Shown here: piece by piece, positions 27,501-36,178 of the stretch
Layout: each line of letters opens with the position of its first letter
Numbering within the stretch: position 1 is the first letter of the stretch
Source: CBDDLJ01 sp965230635
Lineage (GTDB): Bacteria; Pseudomonadota; Gammaproteobacteria; UBA1113
Direction of reading: 5' to 3'
NCBI GenBank assembly: GCA_965230635.1
Contig: CBDDLJ010000022.1
Coordinates: 100,611 to 164,610 of the forward strand
Length of the DNA: 64,000 nucleotides
Notes under the pieces: generated by a model
Databases searched by the model: none
What the model saw: the letters and a program-made list of their open reading frames with translations, nothing else
Told to the model about the DNA's origin: nothing
Position numbers and translations under genes: made by a program

Positions 27501-29900
27501 AAACAGGCCATGTTGAGTCGCCATGTCGTTCAGGATCCCCAAATGGTCTCGTAACATCGCCATTTTCACCCGTTTAGCCTCATCAATATCCTCTTTGTGC
27601 GCAATAATTCTGCCGCGGGCTGCTGCCATAATAGCAGCAGACGTAAACTTCGCCGGACCAGCAGAACCGCCACATGCCGGTAATCGCCGGATAGCAGAAA
27701 CAAACTCTTCACCCAGCGCAGCAATCACTTCACGGCCCCAATAAGAAATCTTCTTTGTGCTGCCGTATTTAACAAATTCCTGCATACATAAAAGAAACCC
27801 GCCTTTTTCTGCCGCTGGCAGCGTTGGGTAACTCCTTAATAACCGATACAACTCTTCATCATCCGGATAACTCTGACGCCAACCTTGCAGCGCAATATTT
27901 GTTTGTGAGTCAATGGTAATAACTCGCGCTTCATCTGCTGTCGTCTGCTCAGCCTGGATTGATTTGATCAACTCACGATCGGCCGATGTGATCAGTGTGT
28001 TGATATGCGCTGTCTGCAACGCGGTCAGTTGCGGCTGTAAAGACAACAAATGTTGCGCTGCAGTTAAGCGCACCAATTGATGGCTTTCCTCTGGCTGGTT
28101 TATTGACTGTTGGTAATAGTTAGTTAACAATTGCACTGTCTTTTTCTGCAAAGTCGCCCTTATCTTGGGCGCATCTATCCCTTGGATGGGTGCATCATAA
28201 ACCGCCATCAATGTGCGCATGACCCCCACTTGGGCATTGCTATTTTTCAGCCATAACCGGCTTTTATCGTTATCTTCAATTGGCAGTCTCAGAGATTTCA
28301 GCGCATGGTCCCACAATGCGTGCTTAGGCAATACGTTTTTGACAAAATCCACCTGCCATTTTTTTAATGCAGCAAAATAAGACTGGCGGCAATGGCAGTA
28401 ACGGTAGATTGTTTTACCACGCCGCCACAAACGGTACAATAATCCCGCCGCCGCATTTATAGCACCTCCCGCAGATACGGGGTTACCCACTGACTCTACA
28501 ACAGCACCACCCACACCCACGGCTTGTAGCAGTAAAGCGCCGGTGATTCTGGCGTAATGTGCACGCTGTTGCCACGGTGTTTTCTCCGTGGAAAAGCGCG
28601 TCAAACCATCCAACGCATACTTAATCGTCGCCTCGATATCTGCCCACTGAAGTTTCTCTACTGCATTATGTGACTTTGTGTCGACAGCATGCAAGCGGCG
28701 GTTTAAATTATACAACGCCGCTTTAATCGGCTTCAAATGCAATGCCTGACTTATATGGCTTACCTGTTTACTTATCATCGTCGCTAACGTTTGGTACAAT
28801 GTATTGAGCACCAGACACGTCATGGCAATATCCGGAGCATGCAAACCTTGCATTTGCTGAACCAGCGATGACGTTATTTGTGTTAATTGTGTATCCGTTA
28901 ATTTGTCCCCTGCTTTCATCATACCCAGGTTGGTTGCGGTGAATTCATCTAAAAAATCTAACGGGTTATCCGCAATGAGCTCAAACAATTGGTTCATCAG
29001 TAATTGCATGGTCTTATCGATTAAGCCTGCACCCAATAAGACAACGCTCTGTTTCAGCGATGCTTGACTTAGTTTGATTTCATTTGCAATGATTTTATCC
29101 TGAATGATATCTTCAATGTCATGCAAGTGTTGTTTGGCCGACCCATCCTCAGGATGCTGCAAGCAACGTTCTTTTTGCAATTGGTAAGCCTGTACCAGCT
29201 TTTCGGTATTGGCAAATGGCACCACCGAAAATAACTCGGTTATTTTTGGTGCTAGCCCTGGCATTGCCGAGGAAGAGGTCGGACCGGCTATGACCGGCTG
29301 ACTCGCTGCCGCTGCTGGGAGCAACGGGGTGGCAGGAGGGGCAGTTGCCAACGGCGTTGAGGCTGTTCCGGATAATCCCGCTAAAATAGTTCGATATTTC
29401 TGAATCGCTTCATTGCGCTCTTCTTCTTCCCAATCTGCCATTTGGCGGCAAACAGCCATTAATTTTTCTAAACAATCGCGCATCGTTGGCATCAGCGCGG
29501 GCGACTTTTGTTTCTTTAATTGCTTCCAAGCCTGTTGATAGGCGAGAAACTGGCTATTCACATTGTCGCTTGTCATCCCCTTATCCATCAGACGACGTAC
29601 TTTTGTCAACAAGGCCTTTTCTTCTGCTGACAGCAGTGGCGGCAATTTGTCTAGCGCGGTTTGATATTTTGCAATCGCCGCATCACGTTCCGCATCATCC
29701 CAAGATGTTATTTGGTGGCAAATAGTGATTAATTTTGTTAAACAGTCTCGCTGCCTAGCATAATACGCCGGATCATCCAGATGCTTCAATAGCTTCCAAG
29801 CACGACCATAAACAACAAACTGACCCTCGGCATTTGCCTTTTCGCTGGCTTGTGCCATATACTCATCTGCTTTTCTCACTTGTGTTACAGTTGGTAACAT
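24561..29900 (-). CDS. Ankyrin-NACHT part of giant NLR-like protein, copy 2 (frameshifted)
   Basis: This 1779-aa ORF is a close paralogue of residues 1-1790 of copy 1. It has the same duplicated N-terminal module, the long helical region, ankyrin repeats (about 1030-1255) and a NACHT ATPase with Walker A GAAGVGKTT (near 1385), Walker B LLLLDGLDELPG (near 1480), sensor VTTRPYA and FLHLTFQEFLAARV. It ends at a TGA just after ...KRDPEVFK, before the repeat array. The cause is an extra T in a run of five (A5 on the plus strand, 24567-24571). Reading four gives PEVLNEFFIQLF, which matches LNDFLSILV of copy 3. Removing this base and the one at 19351-19358 yields a single 3651-aa frame from 29900 to 18943. 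Whether the gene is dead, slips, or was misread cannot be told from sequence. Confidence 0.85.
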   Translation of the reverse strand: MLPTVTQVRKADEYMAQASEKANAEGQFVVYGRAWKLLKHLDDPAYYARQRDCLTKLITICHQITSWDDAERDAAIAKYQTALDKLPPLLSAEEKALLTKVRRLMDKGMTSDNVNSQFLAYQQAWKQLKKQKSPALMPTMRDCLEKLMAVCRQMADWEEEERNEAIQKYRTILAGLSGTASTPLATAPPATPLLPAAAASQPVIAGPTSSSAMPGLAPKITELFSVVPFANTEKLVQAYQLQKERCLQHPEDGSAKQHLHDIEDIIQDKIIANEIKLSQASLKQSVVLLGAGLIDKTMQLLMNQLFELIADNPLDFLDEFTATNLGMMKAGDKLTDTQLTQITSSLVQQMQGLHAPDIAMTCLVLNTLYQTLATMISKQVSHISQALHLKPIKAALYNLNRRLHAVDTKSHNAVEKLQWADIEATIKYALDGLTRFSTEKTPWQQRAHYARITGALLLQAVGVGGAVVESVGNPVSAGGAINAAAGLLYRLWRRGKTIYRYCHCRQSYFAALKKWQVDFVKNVLPKHALWDHALKSLRLPIEDNDKSRLWLKNSNAQVGVMRTLMAVYDAPIQGIDAPKIRATLQKKTVQLLTNYYQQSINQPEESHQLVRLTAAQHLLSLQPQLTALQTAHINTLITSADRELIKSIQAEQTTADEARVITIDSQTNIALQGWRQSYPDDEELYRLLRSYPTLPAAEKGGFLLCMQEFVKYGSTKKISYWGREVIAALGEEFVSAIRRLPACGGSAGPAKFTSAAIMAAARGRIIAHKEDIDEAKRVKMAMLRDHLGILNDMATQHGLFDRWEARMDKWHIGDLVAAGMIEATVTEVISPNEVDVEILSGQADAAALVARTKKTQPLVAHCSDSVPRGTDTKAAVIADVAPNPFASYSHTDNSTIFIFGQLSIDPQFPIDSLLDKLAVLLRSGRQGLSLELMQLAERFDTSGTSERALYCYAAAYCAHLQDQSLCPPRLVPCIERLLNTLADIGFAPDARLRCMQKPNNAEGETWLHYFIATYPALHLIDYLLDQEQHRWQLQARYRGKTPLMLAIQSGDDALCRQLLAHGATISDCDDTGNTCLHLACQQGFSKVISDLLAAIKPLSTEVVGSLNAAGDTVLHALCVSGCDEWRCYEDILRRFPSAVNQRNLADYFPLQLAACYAPLEIFTELQIKTTVVLSAGEDGKTCLHLAAEFGNAAIVQLLAPQGEVNALDGMQCTPLQLAARGRQLGKGRNAEDYRQVFIALLQHGADETLRNGQGQTVRDMVSQYQEIQEVFEQAWAQLAPQRLLQRWQAECTMYYTQSSFVNKRLFDKDYFSLKDYFVNLRVVKKEESSNVSQSKQNKLSYKPLRERDRLDGEKKEIKLSQLFDSNTYQGSHEKASKEINTVLVSGAAGVGKTTLSDYIAYQWALFKEGATKEKGVWSAFEAVLMVRCRELHPKQLGPKIKEWDIAQLVQCACWRDLNLSVDHARALLKKLQEKPDKTLLLLDGLDELPGEMRSYWRSLLRQLFRLPFKKLVTTRPYAIDNLRQWLNHEKLVEISGFRSEDVPVYFKKVLGDTKETKEFIEALNRSQYFMEMAHIPINAYLLKRWRRSLKSKQNITTLADLSQSDLYESLLVDLCRRSIHREEERELKKAELKFNKRVTDDEHMKAVLTVLGQWAFEGLVRDSTDLNSHWLGGVTPQAGEYTLLTEENLAQIDIEALEQSGLIKQVKKMSDGQEYYCFLHLTFQEFLAARVIASCLKEGTDEQKALISQIIHTNKYHPNFTLVWPFVSGLLKRDPEVFK

Positions 29901-30242
29901 ACGCTGCCCCTCTTCAACCCTACCCTACTAATAAGTGGATGATGTATGCGCTGCGCCTTTCGCTATGTGTACACCTATCATGCTACCAAACCAAATGGTC
30001 AATTGCAAAGAGGAGATAATAAAATAGCTCCTCGAGAAAATCAGGGCTTAGATTGATAAAAGTATGCACCACGATAACGCTAACTTTGATCGTTTTCTGT
30101 GAGTTCAGCGTACAGATAGCCATAATTGCATCATGTTTTGTAAAGACATAAAGCATAGTTTTACCCTGACATGTGGCTGGTTATCACATGGAAGATTTCC
30201 TGCGCTATACTAATATATAAACACCAATTAATAAGGAACATC
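29901..30242. other. Divergent intergenic region between NACHT copy 2 and the EnhB-like gene
   Basis: The first 130 bp are the duplicated upstream region shared with copy 1, with GAGGGG as the likely ribosome site of copy 2. The rest has no visible gene. The region must hold the promoters of both divergent genes. An AAGGAA at 30233-30238 serves the EnhB-like gene. Confidence 0.5.
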
Positions 30243-30740
30243 ATGCTCAAAAAATTAACAAAAAATTTCATCATCTTGTTTTGTTCTCTTTTTGCGCTAT
30301 CTGTGAGTGCTAAGCAAGGAGATTATTATCCCAAAGGTTGTAGCACAAAAAGTGTTGAATATCATTATGACAATGTCACACTAGCAACAAAACCAAGTGA
30401 CAAAACTTACCGTGTTTTTGTCTTTAGAAATATTTCTAATCAAGCCATACAAATGGATCAAGCGCAAGAACAAAATAGTTTAGGAGCACATTACATATCA
30501 ACTATAGCTCCTCACTCTTGGTCAGCATTTTTAGTTGAAAATAGTAATATTAAAATGATTTGCCAAGATCTCAGTGGCTATGGCGCACATCAAGTTTCTT
30601 GTAAAAATGTCATCAAAGCCTGTGAACTGCGGGTTGCTCCCGTTATGGCAAGTGCTCAAGGACAGTACTGGATTACTGAAAATCAATCCTCTGTTACTAG
30701 CTTGTTTTCTGAATTGAGAAGTCATGGTATATTCCCCTAA
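30243..30740 (+). CDS. Secreted Cys-containing protein, EnhB-like
   Basis: The ATG at 30243 has an AAGGAA five bases upstream and opens a clear signal peptide (MLKKLTKNF, a hydrophobic core, then SVSA at residue 22). An in-frame ATG at 30171 would put the signal peptide inside and is rejected. The mature protein of about 143 residues begins KQGDYYPKGC and has four Cys that could form two disulfides (GC, MIC, VSC, KAC), plus GQYWITEN near the end. This pattern recalls the EnhB 'enhanced entry' proteins of Legionella and Coxiella, as I remember them; a database search is needed to confirm. It lies 24 bp before proS on the same strand. Confidence 0.6.
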   Translation: MLKKLTKNFIILFCSLFALSVSAKQGDYYPKGCSTKSVEYHYDNVTLATKPSDKTYRVFVFRNISNQAIQMDQAQEQNSLGAHYISTIAPHSWSAFLVENSNIKMICQDLSGYGAHQVSCKNVIKACELRVAPVMASAQGQYWITENQSSVTSLFSELRSHGIFP

Positions 30741-30764
30741 TACAACTTTAGATTTGGAATATCG

Positions 30765-32471
30765 ATGCGAACTCAAGACTATTTTTTTCCTACACTAAAA
30801 GAAATACCAAATGAAGCTGACATTGTCAGCCACCAATTGATGCTACGTGCTGGTATGATCCGATCAATTGGTTCTGGATTATACACTTGGCTACCACTAG
30901 GATTGCGTATTTTACAAAAAATTGAAAATATTGTGCGAGAGGAAATGAATAAATCAGGCGCAATAGAATTACGTATGCCGTGTGTGCAACCAGCTGACTT
31001 TTGGCAAGAATCTCAACGTTGGGATAAGTTTGGCCCACAGCTATTAAAAATAAACGATCGTCATCAGCGAGAGTTTTGTTTTGGCCCGACACACGAAGAA
31101 GTCATCACGGATTTAATGCGACGAGATACACACAGCTATAAACAGTTACCTCTGAATTTATATCAAATCAGCACAAAATTCCGTGATGAAATTCGTCCAC
31201 GTTTTGGTGTCATGCGCTCACGAGAATTTACCATGAAAGATGCTTACTCTTTTCATATCGATGAAGCCAGTTTACAAGCAACTTATCAAACCATGTATGA
31301 TACTTACAACCGCATTTTTACCCGCTTAGGATTAACATTTAGAGCAGTATTAGCGGATACCGGCGCCATTGGCGGGCAATATTCACATGAGTTTCAAGTC
31401 ATGGCGGATTCTGGTGAAGATACTATTGTTTATAGCAACAGCAGTGATTATGCAGCAAATATTGAACGAGCCAAAGCCTTGCCACCGCAACCTGCTAACA
31501 CCGCAGAAAAACCACTTGGCATTGTTAATACACCGGGACTACATACTACGGCTGATATCAACCAGTTTTTAGATACTAGCGCTGAGCAAGTTGTTAAGAC
31601 TATTATAGTTAAAGGTAGTGAAACACCTTTCGTTGCCTTATGCTTGCGCAGTGATCATGAATTAAATCAAGTAAAAGCTGAAAAGCTCACCCAAGTGTAT
31701 ACACCATTAACCTTAATAGCAGAAGAAGAAGTTTCTCAAGCATTTGATTGCAACTCTCATTCTATTGGGCCTGTTGGATTAAAAATACCTGTTATTGTTG
31801 AGGATAGTGTTTTTGTATTAACCAATTTCATTTGTGCTGCCAATGAAAACGATAAATATTGGATTAATGTTAATTGGCAGCGTGACACCAATGTGACTGA
31901 AAAAGCAGATTTTCGTAATGTTATTTCCGGCGATCCTAGCCCAGATGGTAAAGGGCATTTACAACTTGCTCGTGGCATTGAAGTTGGCCAAATATTTCAA
32001 GTTGGCAGTGGCTATAGTGAAAAAATGCAAGCAACGGTACTCAATGAAAATGGCAAATCTGTTGCTCTACTGATGGGATGTTACGGTATTGGCATTACAC
32101 GCATCGTTGCTGCGGCTATTGAACAACATCATGATGAACATGGTATCATTTGGCCAGAGGCATTAGCTCCTTTTCAGGTCGCAATCGTACCCATTCAATA
32201 TCACAAAAACCAACAAGTACGACAATACTGCGATAATCTCTACGAGGCATTACAAAAAAAAAATATCAGCGTTATACTAGATGATCGCAAAGAAAGACCC
32301 GGGATCATGTTTGCTGATATGGATTTAATCGGCATCCCTCACCGCATCACAGTGGGTGAAAAAAGTTTAACTGAAAAGACAATTGAATATAAAAATAGAG
32401 CAACAAAAGAAGCTAAAAAAATAGACTCGCTAACAGCCGTATCAACATTGAGTAAGCTGATCAATGCATAG
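30765..32471 (+). CDS. proS: Prolyl-tRNA synthetase
   Basis: This enzyme charges tRNA-Pro with proline in the cytoplasm. At 568 aa it is the bacterial-type form with an editing (INS) domain between class II motifs 2 and 3. Motif 1 lies around GSGLYTWLPLGLRIL, motif 2 around TKFRDEIRPRFGVMRSREF, and motif 3 around MGCYGIGITRIVAA. The C-terminal anticodon-binding domain starts near APFQVAIVPIQYH. A run of ten A (32254-32263) is kept in frame, which is useful as a local check of homopolymer accuracy. The gene probably ends at the AT-rich hairpin that directly follows. Confidence 0.98.
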   Translation: MRTQDYFFPTLKEIPNEADIVSHQLMLRAGMIRSIGSGLYTWLPLGLRILQKIENIVREEMNKSGAIELRMPCVQPADFWQESQRWDKFGPQLLKINDRHQREFCFGPTHEEVITDLMRRDTHSYKQLPLNLYQISTKFRDEIRPRFGVMRSREFTMKDAYSFHIDEASLQATYQTMYDTYNRIFTRLGLTFRAVLADTGAIGGQYSHEFQVMADSGEDTIVYSNSSDYAANIERAKALPPQPANTAEKPLGIVNTPGLHTTADINQFLDTSAEQVVKTIIVKGSETPFVALCLRSDHELNQVKAEKLTQVYTPLTLIAEEEVSQAFDCNSHSIGPVGLKIPVIVEDSVFVLTNFICAANENDKYWINVNWQRDTNVTEKADFRNVISGDPSPDGKGHLQLARGIEVGQIFQVGSGYSEKMQATVLNENGKSVALLMGCYGIGITRIVAAAIEQHHDEHGIIWPEALAPFQVAIVPIQYHKNQQVRQYCDNLYEALQKKNISVILDDRKERPGIMFADMDLIGIPHRITVGEKSLTEKTIEYKNRATKEAKKIDSLTAVSTLSKLINA

Positions 32472-32504
32472 AAACATAGAATATATATATTCTATGTTTG
32501 TTTT
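32472..32504 (+). terminator. Intrinsic terminator of proS
   Basis: A perfect palindrome AAACATAGAATATA / TATATTCTATGTTT (32472-32499) starts inside or just after the stop codon and is followed by GTTTTT. The stem is AT-rich but long. Confidence 0.7.
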
Positions 32505-32553
32505 TATCTGCGCTATACTTATTTCAATGTCAATTTAAAAGAAACAAACTAAA

Positions 32554-33678
32554 ATGAAACCAGAATTTTTATTAGAAAATGTCTATTGTTTTACTAAAGA
32601 TAGTAAAGGACGCTACCTCGGCTGTGATGATAAATTCGCAGCCCGATTTAACCTAACGCAATATAATACCATCCGAAATAAAACGGATGAAACCTTTCCT
32701 TGGGATTTTTTTGGTATTGATCACAATGTATTTTTTTCTTTGGATCAAGCACTGCAAAAAGGACAAGCGATGGCAAAAGGACAATGTGCTCCTCCACCTA
32801 ACTGTAATTTAAACCACACTTTTTCTATCTACGAAATTGCGACTCATGATCAAGAAAACAAATTAAACGAAATTCTCGTTATCTTAGTAGAGCGCCCTAT
32901 CGAAAGACAAACAGAGCAGACAGAAAGCCAAGAAAAAATTTTATTGGTAGATGATGAAAATATGGCGTTAACTTGCGGCAAACTTGCACTCATGCATGCT
33001 GGATTCAGCGTGGACACAGCAACTACAGGGGAAATGGCACTCAATCTTGCTTCAAAAAACACATATCGCGCCATTTTTATGGATATAGACTTGCCTGGAA
33101 TGGATGGCGCCATTACTGCGCGGGAAATCCGAAAAAATGAGCAAAATTTTCATCGTTCACGTACTCCTATTTTCGCAACAACAGCACATGCTGATGAAAA
33201 ATATAAAATACATTGCCAATCAATGGGGATGGATAGCTTTGTTGAAAAACCATTGAGTGAAGATAAGATAAAGAATTTAATTAAAAACCACCCAGGAATA
33301 AACTTGCCTTCTAGTGCACCTTCGTCGACATCAACAATACCACCCATTGTTTCTAACATGCTTGATATTAATAACATCGTTAAATCCTCTGGATGTGATA
33401 AGAAAACCGCGATATCTGTGGCAAAAGGTTTCTTAGACTCTCTGTCAAATACACGTCAAGAGTTAGAAATCTTATTCTATAGTCACGATAAAGAGGCTTT
33501 TATGTCATCAGTGCATAAATTAAAAGGCAGTACCGCTTATGTCGGTGCTGAAAAATTACATAATATTACTAATAGAATTGAGGCATGTGAAAGGAGTAAG
33601 TCTATTACAGAATTGAAGCCTTTATATCTGCAATTAATATCAGAGATAAGGCGAATTCAAACAGCCAAATTGTGTTGA
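32554..33678 (+). CDS. PAS-REC-Hpt signalling protein without kinase core
   Basis: This 374-aa protein combines three phosphorelay parts. Residues 1-115 look like a PAS-type sensor (NVYCFTKDSKGRYLGCDDKF). Residues 127-245 form a receiver domain with acidic pair Asp133/134 (LLVDDEN), phospho-acceptor Asp177 (MDIDLPGMDG), Thr210 and Lys232 (EKP). Residues 270-374 form an Hpt domain with His321 in HKLKGSTAYVG. There are no HisKA or HATPase domains, so it cannot phosphorylate itself with ATP. It could relay phosphate from a separate kinase, or could be what remains of an ArcB/BarA-type hybrid kinase that lost its catalytic core. No membrane segment is seen. Its last 22 bp overlap the convergent feoC gene. 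Confidence 0.85.
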   Translation: MKPEFLLENVYCFTKDSKGRYLGCDDKFAARFNLTQYNTIRNKTDETFPWDFFGIDHNVFFSLDQALQKGQAMAKGQCAPPPNCNLNHTFSIYEIATHDQENKLNEILVILVERPIERQTEQTESQEKILLVDDENMALTCGKLALMHAGFSVDTATTGEMALNLASKNTYRAIFMDIDLPGMDGAITAREIRKNEQNFHRSRTPIFATTAHADEKYKIHCQSMGMDSFVEKPLSEDKIKNLIKNHPGINLPSSAPSSTSTIPPIVSNMLDINNIVKSSGCDKKTAISVAKGFLDSLSNTRQELEILFYSHDKEAFMSSVHKLKGSTAYVGAEKLHNITNRIEACERSKSITELKPLYLQLISEIRRIQTAKLC

Positions 33679-33899
33679 TCCTGCCATTGATAGATTTCAG
33701 TTATCCATTCTGAGCATTGTTGACAACGACTGCCACAGCTATCTGTTTTTTTCTGCACGCTGACATAACCTTTACGGATCCAATGATCGAGCATGCTCTT
33801 AATCATCTCTTGATCAGCATCAAAATGTGTCGCCATATCAAGTAAATTAGCGCTGTGCCGCTGCTGTAAATAAGACTTTATTTGTAATAAGCTAATCAT
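33657..33899 (-). CDS. feoC: FeoC-type accessory protein of ferrous iron transport
   Basis: The 80-aa protein has the FeoC make-up: a small winged-helix fold (residues 1-55, ISLLQIKSYL to HWIRKGYVSV) followed by a Cys cluster CGSRCQQC that can bind an Fe-S cluster. FeoC proteins are largely limited to gammaproteobacteria and are thought to stabilise or regulate FeoB. The gene starts inside the feoB stop (ATGA overlap at 33896-33899), showing translational coupling. Its 3' end overlaps the convergent PAS-REC-Hpt gene by 22 bp. Confidence 0.85.
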   Translation of the reverse strand: MISLLQIKSYLQQRHSANLLDMATHFDADQEMIKSMLDHWIRKGYVSVQKKTDSCGSRCQQCSEWITEIYQWQDQHNLAV

Positions 33900-36178
33900 G
33901 GCACACCGGGAATAGCTGATATTGACTTATTAGATGATGCAGACAGTCTCATAGTCAAAATGGTACTAAAGAACAATGTTATTAACATAGTAATCCACAA
34001 GCTGGAGGCAATAGGATGAAGAGTAAACGTTGCTATTTGATAGAAGATAACTGCTGTGGCATAAGCCAAGCTAGTTGTCCAACACACAGAAAATACTGTC
34101 CAAGCACGATTTAATTCACGCAACATAACCGCTGTTGTTGAAACGCAGGGAAAATACAGCAGTAAAAAAAGCAAATAAGCAAATGCTGCCGCTTGACTAC
34201 CAAAACTATGGTACATTTTACCAAAAGTCCCCTGTTCCATCTCCGTAGCCGCTTTACTAGCCAGTACAGGATTCTTCAATGAAACAGGTAACGCTTCAAT
34301 TTTCTTTTTAATAGATGAAAATGCAGCAACCACTCCAGACCATACAGAAAATGGTTCCTCATCAACAATGGTTGTTGTATTATTAATTTGAGAGTATAAG
34401 GTATTCAACGTGCCTACCACAACTTCTTTTGCTAACATGCCTGTTGCTATGCCCACTGTTGCTGGCCAGTTCTCTTTAGTAATACCCATGGGCTGAAAGA
34501 TAGGTGTAACCGCTTTTCCAGCAGCAGATAAAAAAGAGTCTTGATCTCCATCCGCTAATGCTAAACCACCGTGAATAGTCACAGAATTTAATACTCCTAT
34601 TAACATACATAACGGAATAATTATTTTGCCAGCTCGCACGATAAAATTGCGCAAACGATTCACTGTTAAAAACCATAAACTTTTTAAGGTTGGCATATGA
34701 TAACTAGGTAACTCCATCACTAAAGGAGAAGCAACCCCTGGCAAAATAGTTTTACGCAGCAATAAACCGGTTAGCACCGCCATGATCACACCAATAAAAT
34801 AAAGTAAAAATACAATATTTTGTCCACCTGAAGGAAAAAATGCTGTAATAAAAACGGTATATATCGCTAATCTCGCCCCGCAAGACATAAAAGGGCTCAT
34901 CATAATGGTTAAAATACGATCGCGTCGTGACTCCAAGGTGCGTGTGGCTAATACTGCTGGTACGTTACAACCAAAACCAATGATCATTGGCACAAAAGAT
35001 TTCCCAGGCAAACCAATAGCGCGCATCACTCTATCCATCACAAAAGCTGCTCTAGCCATATAACCAGAACTCTCTAGAAAGGATAGTGCAAGAAACATGG
35101 CTCCTATGACAGGGATAAAAGTTAAAATAGTTGCAATACCCTTACCTATCCCCATAGCAGCTAAACCTGTAAGCCAATGAGGGAAATGAAGGCTTATCAT
35201 CACATGGCTTAACCCCTCTACAAAAAATGTATTTGCCAAAATATCAAAAAAATCTTGAAAAACACCACCAACGTTAATAGCAAAGACAAACATGGCATAC
35301 ATCACTAAAAAAAATACAGGAATGCCTATGATACGATTTAAGACAATTTTATCTAACCATTGACTAACAGAATGATTTTTTTCTTTCACTCTATGCACAC
35401 AATGCTGTAATCGTTTTTGGATTGTCATATAGCGTGCATCGGCAATAAGGATATCAAGATCTTCACTTAATTCCTGCGACAATTGCTGACATATGTTGTT
35501 TGTAAACGGTAATATTTCTGCGGGTACTAAATAATGCGCAAATACATCTTCTTCGAATAATCGCAACGCCAACCAGCGACAAGGGAGCTGTTTGATCGAA
35601 TCTATTGTTTGCATACGATGACAAACTGTTAATATCGCCTGCTCAATAGGCTGAGGATATATTGTTGCTATGCCGGTAGCAGAACACGGGGGTTCAGCAA
35701 TTGCCCGTTTTAATTCAGTAAGCCCCTGCTTTTTGTTCGCTGTCATACCAATAACAGGACAAGCAAATAATTGACTTAAACGCTGTAAATCAACCGTTAT
35801 ATGTTTTTTAGCTGCTACATCTAGCATATTAACAGCGAGAATAACAGGCACCTGCATTTCTAATAATTGCAGCGTTAAATATAGGCTACGCTCCATATGA
35901 CTCGCATCAACAATATTGATGACTAAATCAGGACGCTGAGTAAGTAAGTACTGGTTAGCAACACGTTCATCTAGTGCTTGATCATCACTGGAAACCGCCA
36001 GTGAGTAAATACCGGGCAAGTCGATAATATCAATTGCTTGCTGATTTAAGCATAACACACCACTCTTGCGCTCAACCGTTACACCGGACCAATTACCAAC
36101 CCGTTGGCGTGCCCCAGTTAAGGCATTAAAAATGGTCGTTTTGCCACTATTTGGATTACCAACTAGAGCAATTTCCAT
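33896..36178 (-). CDS. feoB: Ferrous iron transporter FeoB
   Basis: FeoB imports Fe(II) across the inner membrane. The N-terminal G domain shows G1 GNPNSGKTT, G3 DLPGIYSL and G4 NMLD; a regulatory helical domain follows. From about residue 275 the two Gate domains and other membrane segments appear (VMYAMFVFAINVGG, MIIGFGCNVPA, MSPFMSCGARLAIYTVF). The ATG at 36178 is preferred; a GTG at 36181 is one codon earlier. That ATG overlaps the feoA stop (TGATG), so feoA-feoB-feoC are translated as a coupled operon. The length of 760 aa is normal. All G motifs needed for GTP binding are present. Confidence 0.97.
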   Translation of the reverse strand: MEIALVGNPNSGKTTIFNALTGARQRVGNWSGVTVERKSGVLCLNQQAIDIIDLPGIYSLAVSSDDQALDERVANQYLLTQRPDLVINIVDASHMERSLYLTLQLLEMQVPVILAVNMLDVAAKKHITVDLQRLSQLFACPVIGMTANKKQGLTELKRAIAEPPCSATGIATIYPQPIEQAILTVCHRMQTIDSIKQLPCRWLALRLFEEDVFAHYLVPAEILPFTNNICQQLSQELSEDLDILIADARYMTIQKRLQHCVHRVKEKNHSVSQWLDKIVLNRIIGIPVFFLVMYAMFVFAINVGGVFQDFFDILANTFFVEGLSHVMISLHFPHWLTGLAAMGIGKGIATILTFIPVIGAMFLALSFLESSGYMARAAFVMDRVMRAIGLPGKSFVPMIIGFGCNVPAVLATRTLESRRDRILTIMMSPFMSCGARLAIYTVFITAFFPSGGQNIVFLLYFIGVIMAVLTGLLLRKTILPGVASPLVMELPSYHMPTLKSLWFLTVNRLRNFIVRAGKIIIPLCMLIGVLNSVTIHGGLALADGDQDSFLSAAGKAVTPIFQPMGITKENWPATVGIATGMLAKEVVVGTLNTLYSQINNTTTIVDEEPFSVWSGVVAAFSSIKKKIEALPVSLKNPVLASKAATEMEQGTFGKMYHSFGSQAAAFAYLLFLLLYFPCVSTTAVMLRELNRAWTVFSVCWTTSLAYATAVIFYQIATFTLHPIASSLWITMLITLFFSTILTMRLSASSNKSISAIPGVP

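Noticed and set aside
10166..29900. Repeat arrays considered as leucine-rich repeats
   Set aside because: They lack the LxxLxLxxN pattern. The two-helix spacing with V.ALL.D..V....R..LA fits HEAT-like units better.
30171..30242. Longer start of the EnhB-like gene
   Set aside because: It would bury a clear signal peptide 24 residues inside, and the site AAGGAA points to 30243.
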